Positions 1 through 10,795 of a stretch of DNA of 64,000 nucleotides are shown one piece after another. How positions within the stretch are numbered: position 1 is the stretch's first letter; every line of letters begins with the position of its first letter. A program made the translations under genes and the position numbers. The stretch is taken from NCBI GenBank assembly GCA_964023275.1, contig OZ029918.1, positions 16,489,861-16,553,860 on the forward strand, read 5' to 3'. The DNA is from Norana najaformis. Taxonomy: Eukaryota; Annelida; Clitellata; Crassiclitellata; Hormogastridae. The notes under the pieces are model-generated. The model was not told the DNA's origin, made no database searches, and was given only the letters and a program-made list of their open reading frames with translations.

Positions 1-850
1 GTGACAACTTGACCCAATACTGTTCATCTACAATGAAGCTATGGAACACATTTTCCACCGTTTCAAAATAAAATGGGACTTCCATTATGACGAACAGCAT
101 TTTAGGCAACACAATGAACACATGTTTCATTGCATCACCTATCGTTTTAACTTTAGCACTAAAGATTCACCTTCTTGATCTTTCCTTTGCTCCTCTTCCA
201 TTCATATCTCCTTTCCTCTTCTGCCTCTCTGTTTTATCTCTCATATTCAGATCTTTGCTGTATTCTTGTTCAATCCTGTTGCTCTAATAACTCCATTTGT
301 TTTCTTCATTCCTCTTGCTTGGCTACAACTGTAGTAACTTTAATGTTATTTTTGTTTGTTCTGTTTCTATTGCTAAACGTTTTTGCCTTTCTACTTCCAC
401 TCATTCCAAACTGTTTGTCTGCATTTTCAACTTCTGTCTGGCCTGTTCTGTGTGCTCCAACTGCAACATTCATGCTAGTTGCTTTACTTCCTCATGCTTT
501 TTCTTCTGTTCAGGCTGCTGCATTTGAATCTCCTCATCAAGTTTTCTCACTCTCTCAAATCCAGTCATTCACTCAAGTCTTCTACATTCAGCCTCTTCTC
601 AATCTTTCCTCAATTGTTCCAACTGAAACTCAATTCAGGTTCTTCTTTTCTAGCTTTTTCAGCTTCTTTTCGAGATTGTTCCACCCTCTCCTTTTCTTTT
701 TGTCTAATATGCTCCACTTTCTCTTCTTGTTCTTTCTGTTCCTGTCTACGTTTCTCTTTCTCTTTTTCCGCATGTCTACTTCTTGTCCATCTTTCACACC
801 AACAATAGCGAATTCAGAATACCTGGATTATACACCTGTTCTTCTGTGAG
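1..850 (-). pseudogene. Decayed Lys/Glu/Gln-rich coiled-coil coding sequence
   Basis: The + strand is C/T-rich and gives long leucine/phenylalanine/serine-rich frames, which is what the antisense of a Lys/Glu/Gln-rich coding strand looks like. Read on the - strand, frames broken by stops give charged helical stretches, for example ERVRKLDEEIQMQQPEQ near 530-580 and further K/E/Q runs towards 200. This composition fits a long coiled coil, such as a retroelement gag or a transposon accessory protein. No domain is recognisable and no intact frame exceeds about 60 codons. The assignment is inference from composition; the + strand frames could only be real if this reading is wrong. Confidence 0.3.
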
Positions 851-1154
851 TTAATCCAATTATTCCAATGTTTACACTTTGGCTTCAAAAATCTCACTAC
901 TGCTATGAAATAATTTCAGTTCTTAAAATTCTTCGACAAGCACCACTGACCTAAAATCTATCTATAAATTTTTTGCATTAGATGATGTTACCTATCTCTA
1001 CATCCAACAAAATGCAGTTTATTTTTCTGTTGTATTCAAATCTATCTCTTACAGAGAACAAATGTTATCACAGTACAGTCTATCTCAACCAATCAACAGT
1101 CGCCACCTCGACAACTGACTAGTGCCAACTAAATTAAAATCTACATACCCACTA

Positions 1155-3322
1155 GGGTGGAGCTTAAGATATAAGAAAAAAATTATAATTTGATTTTTGA
1201 AAATCTTACTCCCTAAAAGTGTTAATTTTAAGCTAAAAACATTAGAGAAAATTTTTGAATAAAAAATATTTACATTTAGAGGTAGCTCAAGTGTCTCAAC
1301 GTTGAAGTTTGTGAAAATTTACTGAAGTATGAGTGATTTGCTAATTAACTTTTATTGCAAAAGCACACTTCATTAGCAATAACTTCTTATCAAATCAAGT
1401 ATGAATTACAGATTGTGTGTGTGGTGATCTTAATGGGCATTAGGGCCTTTGTCTTTTGCTGACTGCCCTGCCAAAGTCTGTCTCCTGCTATATGGGTAGC
1501 CTTGATGATGGTCTTCAACAACCCTTAGCAGGAACTGGACCTAAGATTCAACGCATGTGGTCAGTCTACTAAACTCTTGGATCTGCACAACTGCACGTTT
1601 GGCATGATCGTTGACCACTTTCAGTGCTGTAACCATGTCTGCAGCCTGCTTGCAAGTCAACATGTTCCTCCCCTGTCGCAGTATCAGCTGCAAGAAATCC
1701 TACCGGAAGCTCCATCATTTTGAATAGTGACATTTACTTTGTTGTGACAAAATCTTCTATATTCTTGTCCTGGAATGATTGAAGGTCAACACTTAGTCGC
1801 TTGATATGATCTTGCTCTTGATGTGGATCTCCATTTTGCATGGTACTTTTTGCATCTTTGTTGGTGGACTGACCTGACTGTCGAAGAAAACCAAGCTAAC
1901 AAGTTCTGGGGACAAATATCACAAGTGCTTAGAAAACTTGGTTGATGCTGCCTTGGAGATTGCTGGATGGATTGCTGAGTACTCTAGCAGAGATTTCAGC
2001 AGAAGCAAGTCATCGTTTGCAGCACTTGGTGCTAGAGGAGCAGTAAACCCAGTTTTCAGGTAAACACATGCAGCAAACACACACATAATGTAGCCCCCTT
2101 TCTTCTCTTGGAGTCAGTGTGAACTGGGACCGGAACATCCAGATCTTCAGAGTGTAGATGACTTTGGACATCCAGTGGGCATGGTGCATGGCTCCAGGTG
2201 ACATGAATCATGCTCATTTAGCGGGAACTGTGCCGAGGAAGACAAGTACCAGTTCCAGGAATTCTCTGTATTCATCTCAAGGGCTAACTTTGCTCAAGAT
2301 GCTTGTTAGCAAACTCAATGGTGATCTGCTTAATATCAATCACAGAACTTGCCACATTATATAACAACACTGACTGTTCAGACGCTCATGGTCAGTCTAA
2401 CAACAGCCACCCAGCTACCCCAGCCACCCCAGCCACCAGAAACCACCAATCAAGTGAAGACCAGTACACAGCAGCAGTCGAGGGTGTGTCCGATAACCGT
2501 GGCGATCTTCTTCAGTTTCATAATGTGATGTCTGCATGCCAGTGATAGAAGCTCCCTACCAAGCTTTCACTCCAAAGAACACAAGTACCAGCAATTCGAC
2601 CAGTGCTTGTGTTAGTGGTGTCGAAACACATAGCTCGAGTGATGTTGGCTATGCCTCATTCTTCAACTGCCTCAAAGACAGCAGCAGCTTGAGCTTCTCT
2701 TCTTCCAGATGGAAGTTTGGCAACACTGAGCAGTTGAGAATACTTTTACCGAAACAAGCACCTGCAGGTGGTCAACCTTCTCTTTTCCAGTCAAATCAGG
2801 AGCGAGTTTGCCATCCCAATGAACAACCAGGGTAATGGATCCTTGAAATTCTGCCTTTAAACTTGCTGATATCTGAGTTCGGTATTCTGCTGTCTGTTGT
2901 CAGATTGAGTCCTGATTCAGAACAAAGATGTCAACGTTTTGGCCTAGGCTCTGCTGTTTCTGCAATAACAAACATTGCCTTACGATCCGACATCTTTGTT
3001 CTGTACAAGTTGTGGTGTTACAACAGTAAGTACTGTAATCAAATTGGGCAAAATGTGTAAAGCAGTAGCTGATTAGTGAAGGAATACTTGATTGTGCATG
3101 ATGACTTGAGATAATGCCTACTGGACCAGTACTGGTAATTAGTTTTTCAAAATGCTGGCCAGTGGCCTCAGCTTATGCAGTATGAGAAACTTCAGCATTG
3201 TTGAGCTACCTCTAAATATTTATCAATAGTAGTCATATTTTATTTGAATTTTTTTCAAGTATAGGAACAATATGAGAGGGTAAGAAGATCACATTTCTCA
3301 ACTTTAAAAATAAGCTCCACCC
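1155..3322 (-). mobile_element. 2.17-kb DNA transposon with inverted ends and TA target duplication
   Basis: The left end begins GGGTGGAGCTTA at 1155. The right end (3311-3322) is its exact reverse complement. Both ends are flanked by TA (1153-1154 and 3323-3324), as for elements that duplicate a TA target. A second inverted match lies inside: TTTAGAGGTAGCTCAA occurs near 1276-1291 and, inverted, near 3200-3217, followed on both sides by TGAAGTTT. Each terminal arm is therefore about 130-160 bp, with diverged sequence between the two matches. A decayed transposase fills the interior on the - strand. The TA duplication fits Tc1/mariner-like behaviour, but the transposase does not look like mariner to me, so the superfamily is left open. 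Confidence 0.7.
1440..2990 (-). pseudogene. Transposase remnant inside the 1155-3322 element
   Basis: Read on the - strand across several frameshifts, the sequence gives protein-like blocks. Around 2790-2850 there is LTLVVHWDGK-like sequence followed by L(T)GKEKVDRLPVLVS. Around 2590-2720 there is KLPSGRREAQAAAVFEAVEE, then ANITRAMCFDTTxxNTxxGRIAGTCVL. Near 1770-1860 there is DPHQEQDHIKRLSVDLQSFQ. The CFDTT...N...GRxxGxCxLLE arrangement resembles uncharacterised transposon-encoded proteins repeated in many invertebrate genomes; I recognise the pattern but cannot name the superfamily. Stops and frameshifts throughout show that this copy is dead. Confidence 0.5.
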
Positions 3323-3439
3323 TAATACACACACACACATACAAACCCCGTAGCCCCTGCCCATGAACGACCGAACTTCCAAGCTGCATGCATGCTCATA
3401 ACTTACCACACCATCCATTACATCTAAGCCATAATTAAT

Positions 3440-3765
3440 AAAGCTGACACCTGCCATAGGCATAGCTGACTCCCATCCATGCCGTCGATTGCTACTATGC
3501 CTGCCCTTGGCCTGCTCAAAATTCCAACAATTGTTACTTTGCATACCACTGGTCAAGTTGATTCTTTGGGCATACCATCGTTTCTACTATGCCTATCACT
3601 AATCTAGTCGACTCCTAAGGAATTTCATCAATTGTTACTATGCCTTCTATTGGTCTAGTCAGCTAGTCATCAACTGCTACTGTGCCTACCATCAACCAAG
3701 TTGAATTTTCTGGCATTTTATCAGTTGCTGCTATCCTGCTGTTGGCCTAGTTGAATCTATGGGTA
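3440..3765. repeat. Degenerate minisatellite, unit about 55-60 bp
   Basis: Five to six imperfect copies of a unit built around CAATTGTTACTATGCCT followed by a pyrimidine-rich stretch and GGTCTAGTTGA. Clear repeats of the core start near 3485, 3527, 3570, 3627, 3676 and 3724. Divergence between copies is high, so the array is old. It lies just outside the right end of the DNA transposon. Confidence 0.6.
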
Positions 3766-4319
3766 TTTAACTACTACATAATCTGCTAATATGCACAGGA
3801 AATTGCCAAACCATTTTCATATTACTAAACTGGCAAGATCATAATAATTTTATTAACTTAGCTTATAGATATATTGTCTTGTAATTTGAAATTTGATTTT
3901 TATTTATTATTAAAATATTTTAAATTGAAAATGTTACTATTTTTAATTTTCTCCATTGCTTTGGTTTACATTATAGCACTTTAATGTAGGCCTACTGGTA
4001 CCAATACAAATAAATAAGTACTTTGCAAGGAGCAGTATACAGTCATTACAAGAACATGTAACTATGAAAATTTATGTAGATTTTACTATAAACCATTGCA
4101 TTACATAAACTAGTATCAGTTTTTTGCCTCTTTCCCCTGTTTTGCAGAATATCATAAAATTTAATTATAAGCCTAATTTTAATAAGGTAAAATAGAAATT
4201 CATCTCATGCTAATTTATTTTTCCAATTTTTTTCTAGCTGTTGATTTTTCCTCGTCTGTATGATTTCAAAACACGTACATATTAGGTTTTGCTAACCCAC
4301 CAATGACAGTCTTATATAT
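3766..4319. other. AT-rich interval, presumed sulfatase intron
   Basis: No coding signal, clear repeat or splice-bounded exon is visible. The interval is strongly AT-rich and lies upstream of the sulfatase exon, so it is best read as intron. Confidence 0.4.
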
Positions 4320-4500
4320 AAGAGAATTTTGGTAAATTGGCCACGAGCTGGCCAGTGCAGCTGAGGACAAACTGAAGCTGACAGATTCTGAGGTTGGCAG
4401 GCCTGCAAGGATGGAATTCCAGTAGTCCACATGTATCAGGCTGAAAGAATGGAATAGGGTTGTTGCGGAATCTGACCGAATCTGATGCAGCAATTTGAGT
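4320..4500 (-). mobile_element. LINE reverse-transcriptase C-terminal fragment
   Basis: The - strand encodes SLIHVDYWNSILAGLP followed by a small-residue helix with AALA. This corresponds to the (S)xxDYCNSLLxGLP block downstream of the reverse-transcriptase domain in CR1/L2-type non-LTR retrotransposons, seen in better form at 20465-21082 and 36053-36466. The fragment is short and diverged and sits in the presumed sulfatase intron. Confidence 0.45.
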
Positions 4501-4641
4501 CAACCAACAAGGCTCACTAGAGCAGGATGATCTTGAACTTTAATCTTTCCTTGACAGGAAACCAATCAACCATTTATAACATAGTCTGATGTGTGAGTGA
4601 AATTTGGTAGATTGATCACTAATAACCTATATTTGTTCCAG

Positions 4642-4997
4642 ATGAAGACGTATTCAAAGTTCACTATGCAACCCCAAAATGGATTGAAGATACTGAAGGT
4701 TGTGGCTTCATGTGTCACTGCAACGAGCGTCACATTATACGTCATGATCCTCCACTGCTGTACAATATCGCCAAAGACCCTTCAGAGAGGAATCCACTGA
4801 AACCAGATGATCCTGGAAACAAGAAGATCATCGAGATCATTGGGAATGCAGTTCGATCACACGTGGATGGTGTGGAGAATGTGCCTAGTCAGTTCACCAT
4901 TCGGAGGTTGCTTCCACGACCGTGGATTCAGCCATGTTGTAATTTTCCCTACTGCGACTGCATTGATCCAGTTTATGCCGGTCTCCATGCTGACTAG
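4642..4997 (+). CDS. Arylsulfatase / steryl-sulfatase-type enzyme, last coding exon
   Basis: The exon starts after a plausible acceptor (TTTGTTCCAG, ending 4641) and ends at TAG 4995-4997. With two bases carried into the first codon, the frame reads EDVFKVHYATPKWIEDTEG, then FMCHCNERHIIRHDPPLLYN, then IAKDPSERNPL, and ends with a Cys-rich tail, CCNFPYCDC. The HDPPLLY(N/D)IxxDPxERxPL block and the Cys-rich end are typical of the C-terminal subdomain of type I sulfatases of the arylsulfatase/steryl-sulfatase group, which hydrolyse sulfate esters in lysosome, ER or extracellular matrix. The active site, with the formylglycine cysteine, lies in the N-terminal half and is not in this exon. Upstream exons were not found between 3330 and 4641 and probably lie beyond the left edge. 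The splice phase and the last-exon assignment are inference. Confidence 0.8.
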
Positions 4998-5295
4998 CAC
5001 TGTAAATGGTAAACTTGTGTGAAAGTTTCTGAAAATTACAGAAGACCAATCTGTCTTTTCATTTTATGGTGGGTTGAAGTAAGCTCAGTGCGTAAAGTTA
5101 GTGGGGGCTTGACTTATTTCTTTATGATTTTGATTACTCTGTACCAATGTGGAGCTCCTGAGCAACTTGGTTAAGCACTGAGATGTGATTCAGTTTCAAA
5201 TCATGATTGCCGATTTAATGTTGATAACATAAATTTGTTAATATTGAATCTACCAATCTCAGCTATGAGTTAGTTATGTTCAACAGATGAGTGCA

Positions 5296-5301
5296 AATAA
5301 A
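5296..5301 (+). terminator. Candidate polyadenylation signal of the sulfatase
   Basis: AATAAA lies 299 bp past the stop codon on the coding strand, the first canonical hexamer I see downstream. No transcript evidence is available here. Confidence 0.4.
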
Positions 5302-5414
5302 TGTCAAAATTCAGGACCGCATTATAGTGGCAGTATGTGGAATAACATATTTGGCTTGCCATAGAACAGAATCACTTAATTTGCTTTTAACCTTTTCATT
5401 GTTTTATACCCTCT

Positions 5415-5865
5415 TGACTGGCTTTGCTGAATAACCGCATGTTTCTATTACAAACAGTAAACAGTTACAATGTTTTAAAGAGTTAGTTCTCTTTGTGGCT
5501 CCTTTTAAGATATTGCGAGTTGAAGTTTGTCATGATATGACCCAACTTAAGTGGCTGTGCCTAAGGATCGTGACTGTTCCTGGGCATAGTGAATTGGAGC
5601 GAACTCATACACCTCTGACGTGCATCAATTGAATCTCCATAAAAACTGGTTAAGACGAATATTCACATGACTTTGTCATTTGCACAATAATCGGCGAACA
5701 TGATTTAAAACTAGGGCACCAAAGGGACAAGTGTTAGGTTTAAAATTTTGTTGCAGAGCATCAATTTAATATGAAAATAAAAATATTAGCAAAACTCTGC
5801 ATAAGGACTTATAGTTTGATAGCTAACACACTAAGAAATAATAAATTTACCTTTTATATAGCAAA
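5415..5865. repeat. Dispersed repeat R2, copy 1
   Basis: GCTGGCTTTGCTGAATAAC-type sequence at 5418, then a match from about 5620 (GTGCATCAATTGAATCTCCA onward) through 'CATAAGGACTTATAGTTTGATAGC' near 5830, are repeated with few changes at 11405-11680. About 170 bp present here between the two blocks (roughly 5440-5615) are absent from the second copy. The family is not identified. Confidence 0.7.
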
Positions 5866-5879
5866 CTCATTTAATCTCA

Positions 5880-6070
5880 TCTAGACTTGTATGGCATATC
5901 ACAATGTCCTAGGCATCAGTCGATCGTCACTTCCAACGAAATCGTTATCAGTATGATAATCCATTGTGATTCTTGGTTAGCCAAAGACAAGCCTGAATCG
6001 ATCCGAGGTAACGAACCTTGAAGGATGGAAGACAAGAGGAAAACGTGGACAGTAAGAGGATTTTAGAATC
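5880..6070 (-). mobile_element. Possible LINE A/B 3' untranslated fragment
   Basis: AATGTCCTAGGCATCAGTCGATCGTCAC and the following CAACGAAATCGTTATC resemble the 3' end of LINE A (AAGGCATCAGTCGATGGTCGC near 35772) and of the LINE at 31.2 kb. Similarity then fades. Orientation is taken from those copies. Confidence 0.4.
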
Positions 6071-9000
6071 TTAGATGGCCTGTAAAAAAGATTACCTCAA
6101 ATCTATTAGGTTCAATGTAAGGCGTATGGACTGACTTATGACGCCGAATACAGTCCCGAAGTGTCATGTTAGCACGTATGACTTCACGTACTTGAAGATG
6201 CACACAAAGTTGGATTCTGTCGGCATAACAAGAGCGATTTCTATGTCATGGCTGACAGTGCAGAACTGCAGAGGATGGACCGTAGACTCTAGGAATGAAC
6301 TATGGAACACGAATGAGCGTCGATCGAGGTGATAGGTGACATGGAAGAGCCAACAGCAGGAATAAAGTACCAGAGATGCCAGTTAGGACTTGTCGCAGGA
6401 CCTTGAGTAGGAGGACACAATCGATCGACACAGCAGAAGGCAGGGGAACAATCAGAAAGAATCAAGGCTATTGCGATTATCATGATTCATGTAAAGTCAC
6501 TTTATATTAAGGAGATGTCTGGACAAATCGTAGCTTGAAAGACCGTCTATGAAGTTTTAAATCACGCTCGTTTTAGCAATATTAGCCTCGTGATGTGATG
6601 ATAGCTTTGGGATTTGAATAAAATTTAATCAGGGTAATTAACTGCCTCATTTATGTTAAATGTCTCAGAACTTGTCCTTCGACGATTAGCAAGGCTGATA
6701 TCTTTAGACAGGTTATGTACAAAATCTAGTATCGCAATGAAACTAACCGTGAACGAGGCTACTATTTTGGCAATGAATATCGATTGCATATGTTGTATTG
6801 CTGCTTCTGCGTTCTATTCACAGACACACTATACACAGATCTACGAAACATGGACCAACGAACGAATGAGTAAATGAACGGACATTGGAACGGCAATGTT
6901 CAGTAGTACACGGTGTTCAAAGCGTCTATGCAGGACGTGCTTAAGGCGCGCGCGGCATAATATCTGCTAAGCTTGGTTAATTGTGCTTTCACAGAGTTCA
7001 ATTGCGGTGTGTGAAATCGTTGATAGAACGCCACGTGGAAACAGAGAGGACATCGCAGAACATTGCTCAGAATTCTCGGCCGTTGCATCGCTTGAAAGGA
7101 AGTGGACGATTTCCAGAAGTTTCTTTTTCACCCAGTAGCACTGTTACGTCTCCATATCGCAAAGATATTATTCAGAGGCGGTTTGTTACGGCAGCAAATT
7201 GAAATTTGGATAAAAGTTAAGCGTTTGATGAGGATTTCAGAATCTTATCTGGTCCATTACACCGCATCTGTTCATAGTCCACATGTTTCTATCGTATCGT
7301 CTTTCACACTTCAATCTGAGGGCGCGCTTCGAATGAAGGGCGCAGCATCATTACAAACTGCGAGATGCTCAACTGTAGGGATCTTACAGTCAGATGACGC
7401 GAGTCGGCCTTGCCGCACTCCTACATAAGTTTCATCCGGCGCAGTCAAGGTGTTTCAATTTCCTGAAGTCTTGTTTTGGCGAAGTCTAACTCAATTATAG
7501 CCATTGACAGAAATAACCCATCGGCCAACTGGGAGGATTCACGAATCTGTTGCATTTAGACAGCGTTGATTCACGAGTGATAGATATAGACCTACTTTAG
7601 ACGCCGACTTCCATCCCCTACTCCTGCTTTCCTTCCTCTTTCATAGCCCACTCTTCTTCCTTTCTCCTCTTCTTCTCTTCCCTTCCCCTTTTTCTTGTCC
7701 TCCCCATTTTTCACCTCATCGTCGTTGACCGTGCCTTGAAGCATCGGATGGCGGCGGGGGCGGGAGCGGCGGAGGAGCAGAAACGCAAAAGACGCGTAGG
7801 ACCCTCTGGCCGCCTTCACAGCAAAGCTCCAGATTCACAGGGACAACGGTTGACTTCTCCAAATGATGATTCACGTGAGCGGATTTTCCGTCGACAGTTG
7901 ACACATTGGACGCATTCGGTTGCAGGGAATGCCAACCTCTAATGTCTTTGCATTATCAACTCTCAGTCGACGTCTGATCCGTATATTTCTTGTGCCTCCT
8001 GCTTCTGAAGGTCAACACGACGATTTCGAATTCATTGCTTTTTCGTATCAGAGTTGTGTGCAGTTGCATGCAATTGTGTCCAGCAGCCCAGGATGATACA
8101 GTCTTGTTAAGATCAGTAACACAATGCAGCCCTTGTCTGATCAGATGTCAAATTTTTTATTCAAGATACCTTTTCATTTTTCTTCTTTCTCGATCTCTCG
8201 ATTTGTTTTACTTTCCAAATCTTTTTGTGTCTTAAATATTTATTTAGTTGTTTTATTCTTATTTTACAGTTCTTTTTACTCTGTCTCGAATATTCATTCC
8301 ACTTTTTATATTATAACAGAGACATTAACATTATTTTGTGACCGAATAAGAATTTCATTAAGCTGTACAGCTATTCTCACTTGCCTTCACATCCTACAAT
8401 TCCATTTATCTGTGCGCCATCTGACTGATCGAGTCTTGGAAAGCGTCGTTTTCCAGCCGTTTCATTTTTAGGATCATTGCAGCGCCTGCAGCTAGAAACA
8501 TACCATCTATCTGCAACTAAATGATTTAGCGAAAACCTTCGGGAAACACAGGAATGGAAGATTGAAATGATCATCTCGCTTGTGCATAATTATTTCTCCT
8601 GAGAGCAATGCGTTTTCTTCTTGCATTCTGTTGTTAATATATTCTGGGTTTGCGTTCGCTGGTGTAGCTGTGAAGTGTAGTCAGCCGATGGCTCAGCTCT
8701 TCTATGCACACGTCTTCTTTCGACGACAGCGGTGTTCTCGTAGCGCAGTCGGCCGGCGATGTGTATGAATGAGGCAAGACACATCACAGGCGCCAGCCTC
8801 ATCGAACATTGATTTCAATCGTCCTCCTCCTCTGAAGCCGTCCATTCAGGCGGTAAACTAGGTGGAATTGTACATCGCTTAGGCCCCCTACAATCGGTTG
8901 TCTTCCTAAATCTAACACGCCACACGCAATCCTCGATATGATAATAAGCCATGCACAGAAGCTTCTAAGTCACTACAGAGCTTTCGGCAATCGCTGTGCT

Positions 9001-9248
9001 GTGTGAGCGATCTTATTCGACACTTTCCACTAGCTACAACATCGACCTTTAAGACATCACTTTTCCGTTAGCAACTGAGTTAGAATTCAATTCAGTTTCT
9101 AATCAGGTCTGTATAGCTCTTGAATCATTTTGTAGTTTTTGGGAACAGCAAAAGCTGTTTTCCATCATATCTGAATGCCTCTTTCTCAGTTGCTTGTGTT
9201 TAATTGTCACTCCGTTTGCCAACAAGATCTTATCTTTACTTTTATCAT
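6071..9248. other. Unassigned interval
   Basis: No convincing gene. Short frames do not show known domains. 7600-7730 is C/T-rich on the + strand and is followed by a short GC-rich patch (7740-7765); long frames there are compositional. 8180-8300 is T-rich. No tandem repeats or inverted ends were noticed. Confidence 0.4.
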
Positions 9249-9426
9249 TATTTCTGCATTTATTAAGCGCCACTATCTAATGACGAAGAATCAGTCGACG
9301 GCGCTGAGCAATTCTGAGTGCAGGAATTGCTCAAGGTCCTTACACGGTGACCTCAGGGCGAGGCTTGAACCCGTACTCTGCGTTACAAGCCGAGGGCTTT
9401 AACCAAGCGGCAACTGTGCTACTTGG
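9249..9426 (-). repeat. tRNA-derived SINE, copy 1
   Basis: On the - strand the head reads GTAGCACAGTTGCCGCTTGG (A-box-like), followed about 40 bp on by ACGGGTTCAAGCC (B-box-like), as in a tRNA-derived Pol III promoter. The body includes TTGAGCAATTCC and its near inverse GAATTGCTCA, a potential hairpin. The tail is AGTGGCGCTTAATAAATGCA. Two more copies of the same family occur at 26.1 and 26.9 kb. Confidence 0.75.
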
Positions 9427-10540
9427 ATGATCGACCATATCGCCAAAAAATACGCTGCAGCAGGCGGCCCAGACGAGACGAGACGAGGATCGAAATGATG
9501 TTTCAAAGGCGACAGACGGACGGACAGCTGTAGACGGACCGTAGCCTTAGTCCCATGCGTCCGAATGACGCGAACAATCAGACGCAGTCCTACTGATGCT
9601 CAGACTTTTTACACGGCATCTAATGCATACAGCGTCTGCAGGCAAACGAACGCTTGTGCGCCTTCTTCTTCTAATAGTAACTTCTTAGTAACTAGTGAAG
9701 AGTTACTGAATGGTAAGAATGTAGAAGTGGGCATATAGCGCTGCCCTTTGGCGTTCAGGCGATTGACGCCAGTCTCAGCAGTCGACTCGGTCTTGTACTC
9801 CGCCCACAACCGAATCTGAATAATGAGTAATAAGCATCAATCTTTCGTACGCTTTTGCCGTACGACGAAGCATTCGAAACACAGCGCTGCATGGTGCACG
9901 CAGTGTTCCGCTATCTCCGACGCAGTGCAACCGGTATGTCGTCGACAAGAGGGACACTAACAAGCACTTAGTCCTCTCTAAAAACCTCACCCATACTTTA
10001 CTCCTACTCCTACTCCTTCCCCCTCCGTCTGGAGATGATGATTATTCTAAATTGTTCTGACGACGATGAGTCGATGATGATTCAGCCTGAAGCAAAAGTG
10101 GATTAAAGCTGAAGCCTCTTTTCAAACACTGGCAAAGAAAGACACATCGCAAACCTCTCTTTCCAAACAACAACACTGTAGCAGTGCTTTTCATCTTGAC
10201 CACTCCTGAACCACGATTCAGTTTGTTTTGGCACGAGAATCGCAATTCTGAGCATTCGTATCCGCGAGTCTTCAATTTTGTAAAGGCTTCAAAACTACAG
10301 AAGTCGCACTAAATTTCCTCGTAATCAGATATCTTTTTTTCACTTGACCCGCGAGGCTAGAGTGACGGCGGCCACAGTAGTTTAATTTGAGAGGGAATGA
10401 ACTGGTTTCAACACGCTTATATTGCCATGACTGTCCAGATCGTGGCATAAACCGACGATAATTTTCCAATGCCTTTCACGATGTCATCAATCGTCGACGG
10501 CACTATATCGCGCAACTGTCTTCATAAGACGTGTCATCAT
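9427..10540. other. Unassigned interval downstream of the RASL10-like gene
   Basis: No known protein domain. The frames on both strands are short. The part above about 10381 may belong to the 3' UTR of the RASL10-like transcript. Confidence 0.35.
10381..10386 (-). terminator. Candidate polyadenylation signal of the RASL10-like gene
   Basis: ATTAAA on the - strand, about 410 bp past the stop codon. It is a common variant hexamer, but single hexamers are frequent in AT-rich DNA, so this is weak. Confidence 0.25.
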
Positions 10541-10795
10541 GAAACGACGACGATGCGGCGATAGTCAACGGGTGACATCACAAGACGACGACGATGCAGC
10601 GATCGTCATCGGATGACGTCGAAAGAAGACGACGACGATGCAGCGATAGTCATCGAATGACGTCGAAAGAAGACGACGATGCAGCGATCGTCATCGGATG
10701 ACGTCGAAAGAAGACGACGACGATGCAGCGATCGTCATCGGATGACGTCGAAAGAAGACGACGACGATGCAGCGATCGTCACCGGATAACGCCGT
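10541..10795 (-). repeat. 44-bp minisatellite in the 3' UTR of the RASL10-like gene
   Basis: Five good copies plus degenerate edges of a 44-bp unit (on the + strand: AAGAAGACGACGACGATGCA then GCGATCGTCATCGGATGACG then TCGA). One copy lacks a GAC triplet. Each unit holds CGTCAT-CGG-ATGACG, a 6-bp stem with a 3-base loop, so the transcript would carry a row of small hairpins. The CDS-proximal edge runs into the stop codon: the last codons and stop (CTGCATCATCTTATGACGGC on the coding strand) still resemble the unit's CTGCATCGTC...GACG. Confidence 0.85.

Noticed and set aside
175-849. 224-codon + strand ORF rich in Leu/Phe/Ser
   Set aside because: It is antisense to Lys/Glu-rich sequence; no domain, and two further frames of the same strand look equally open.
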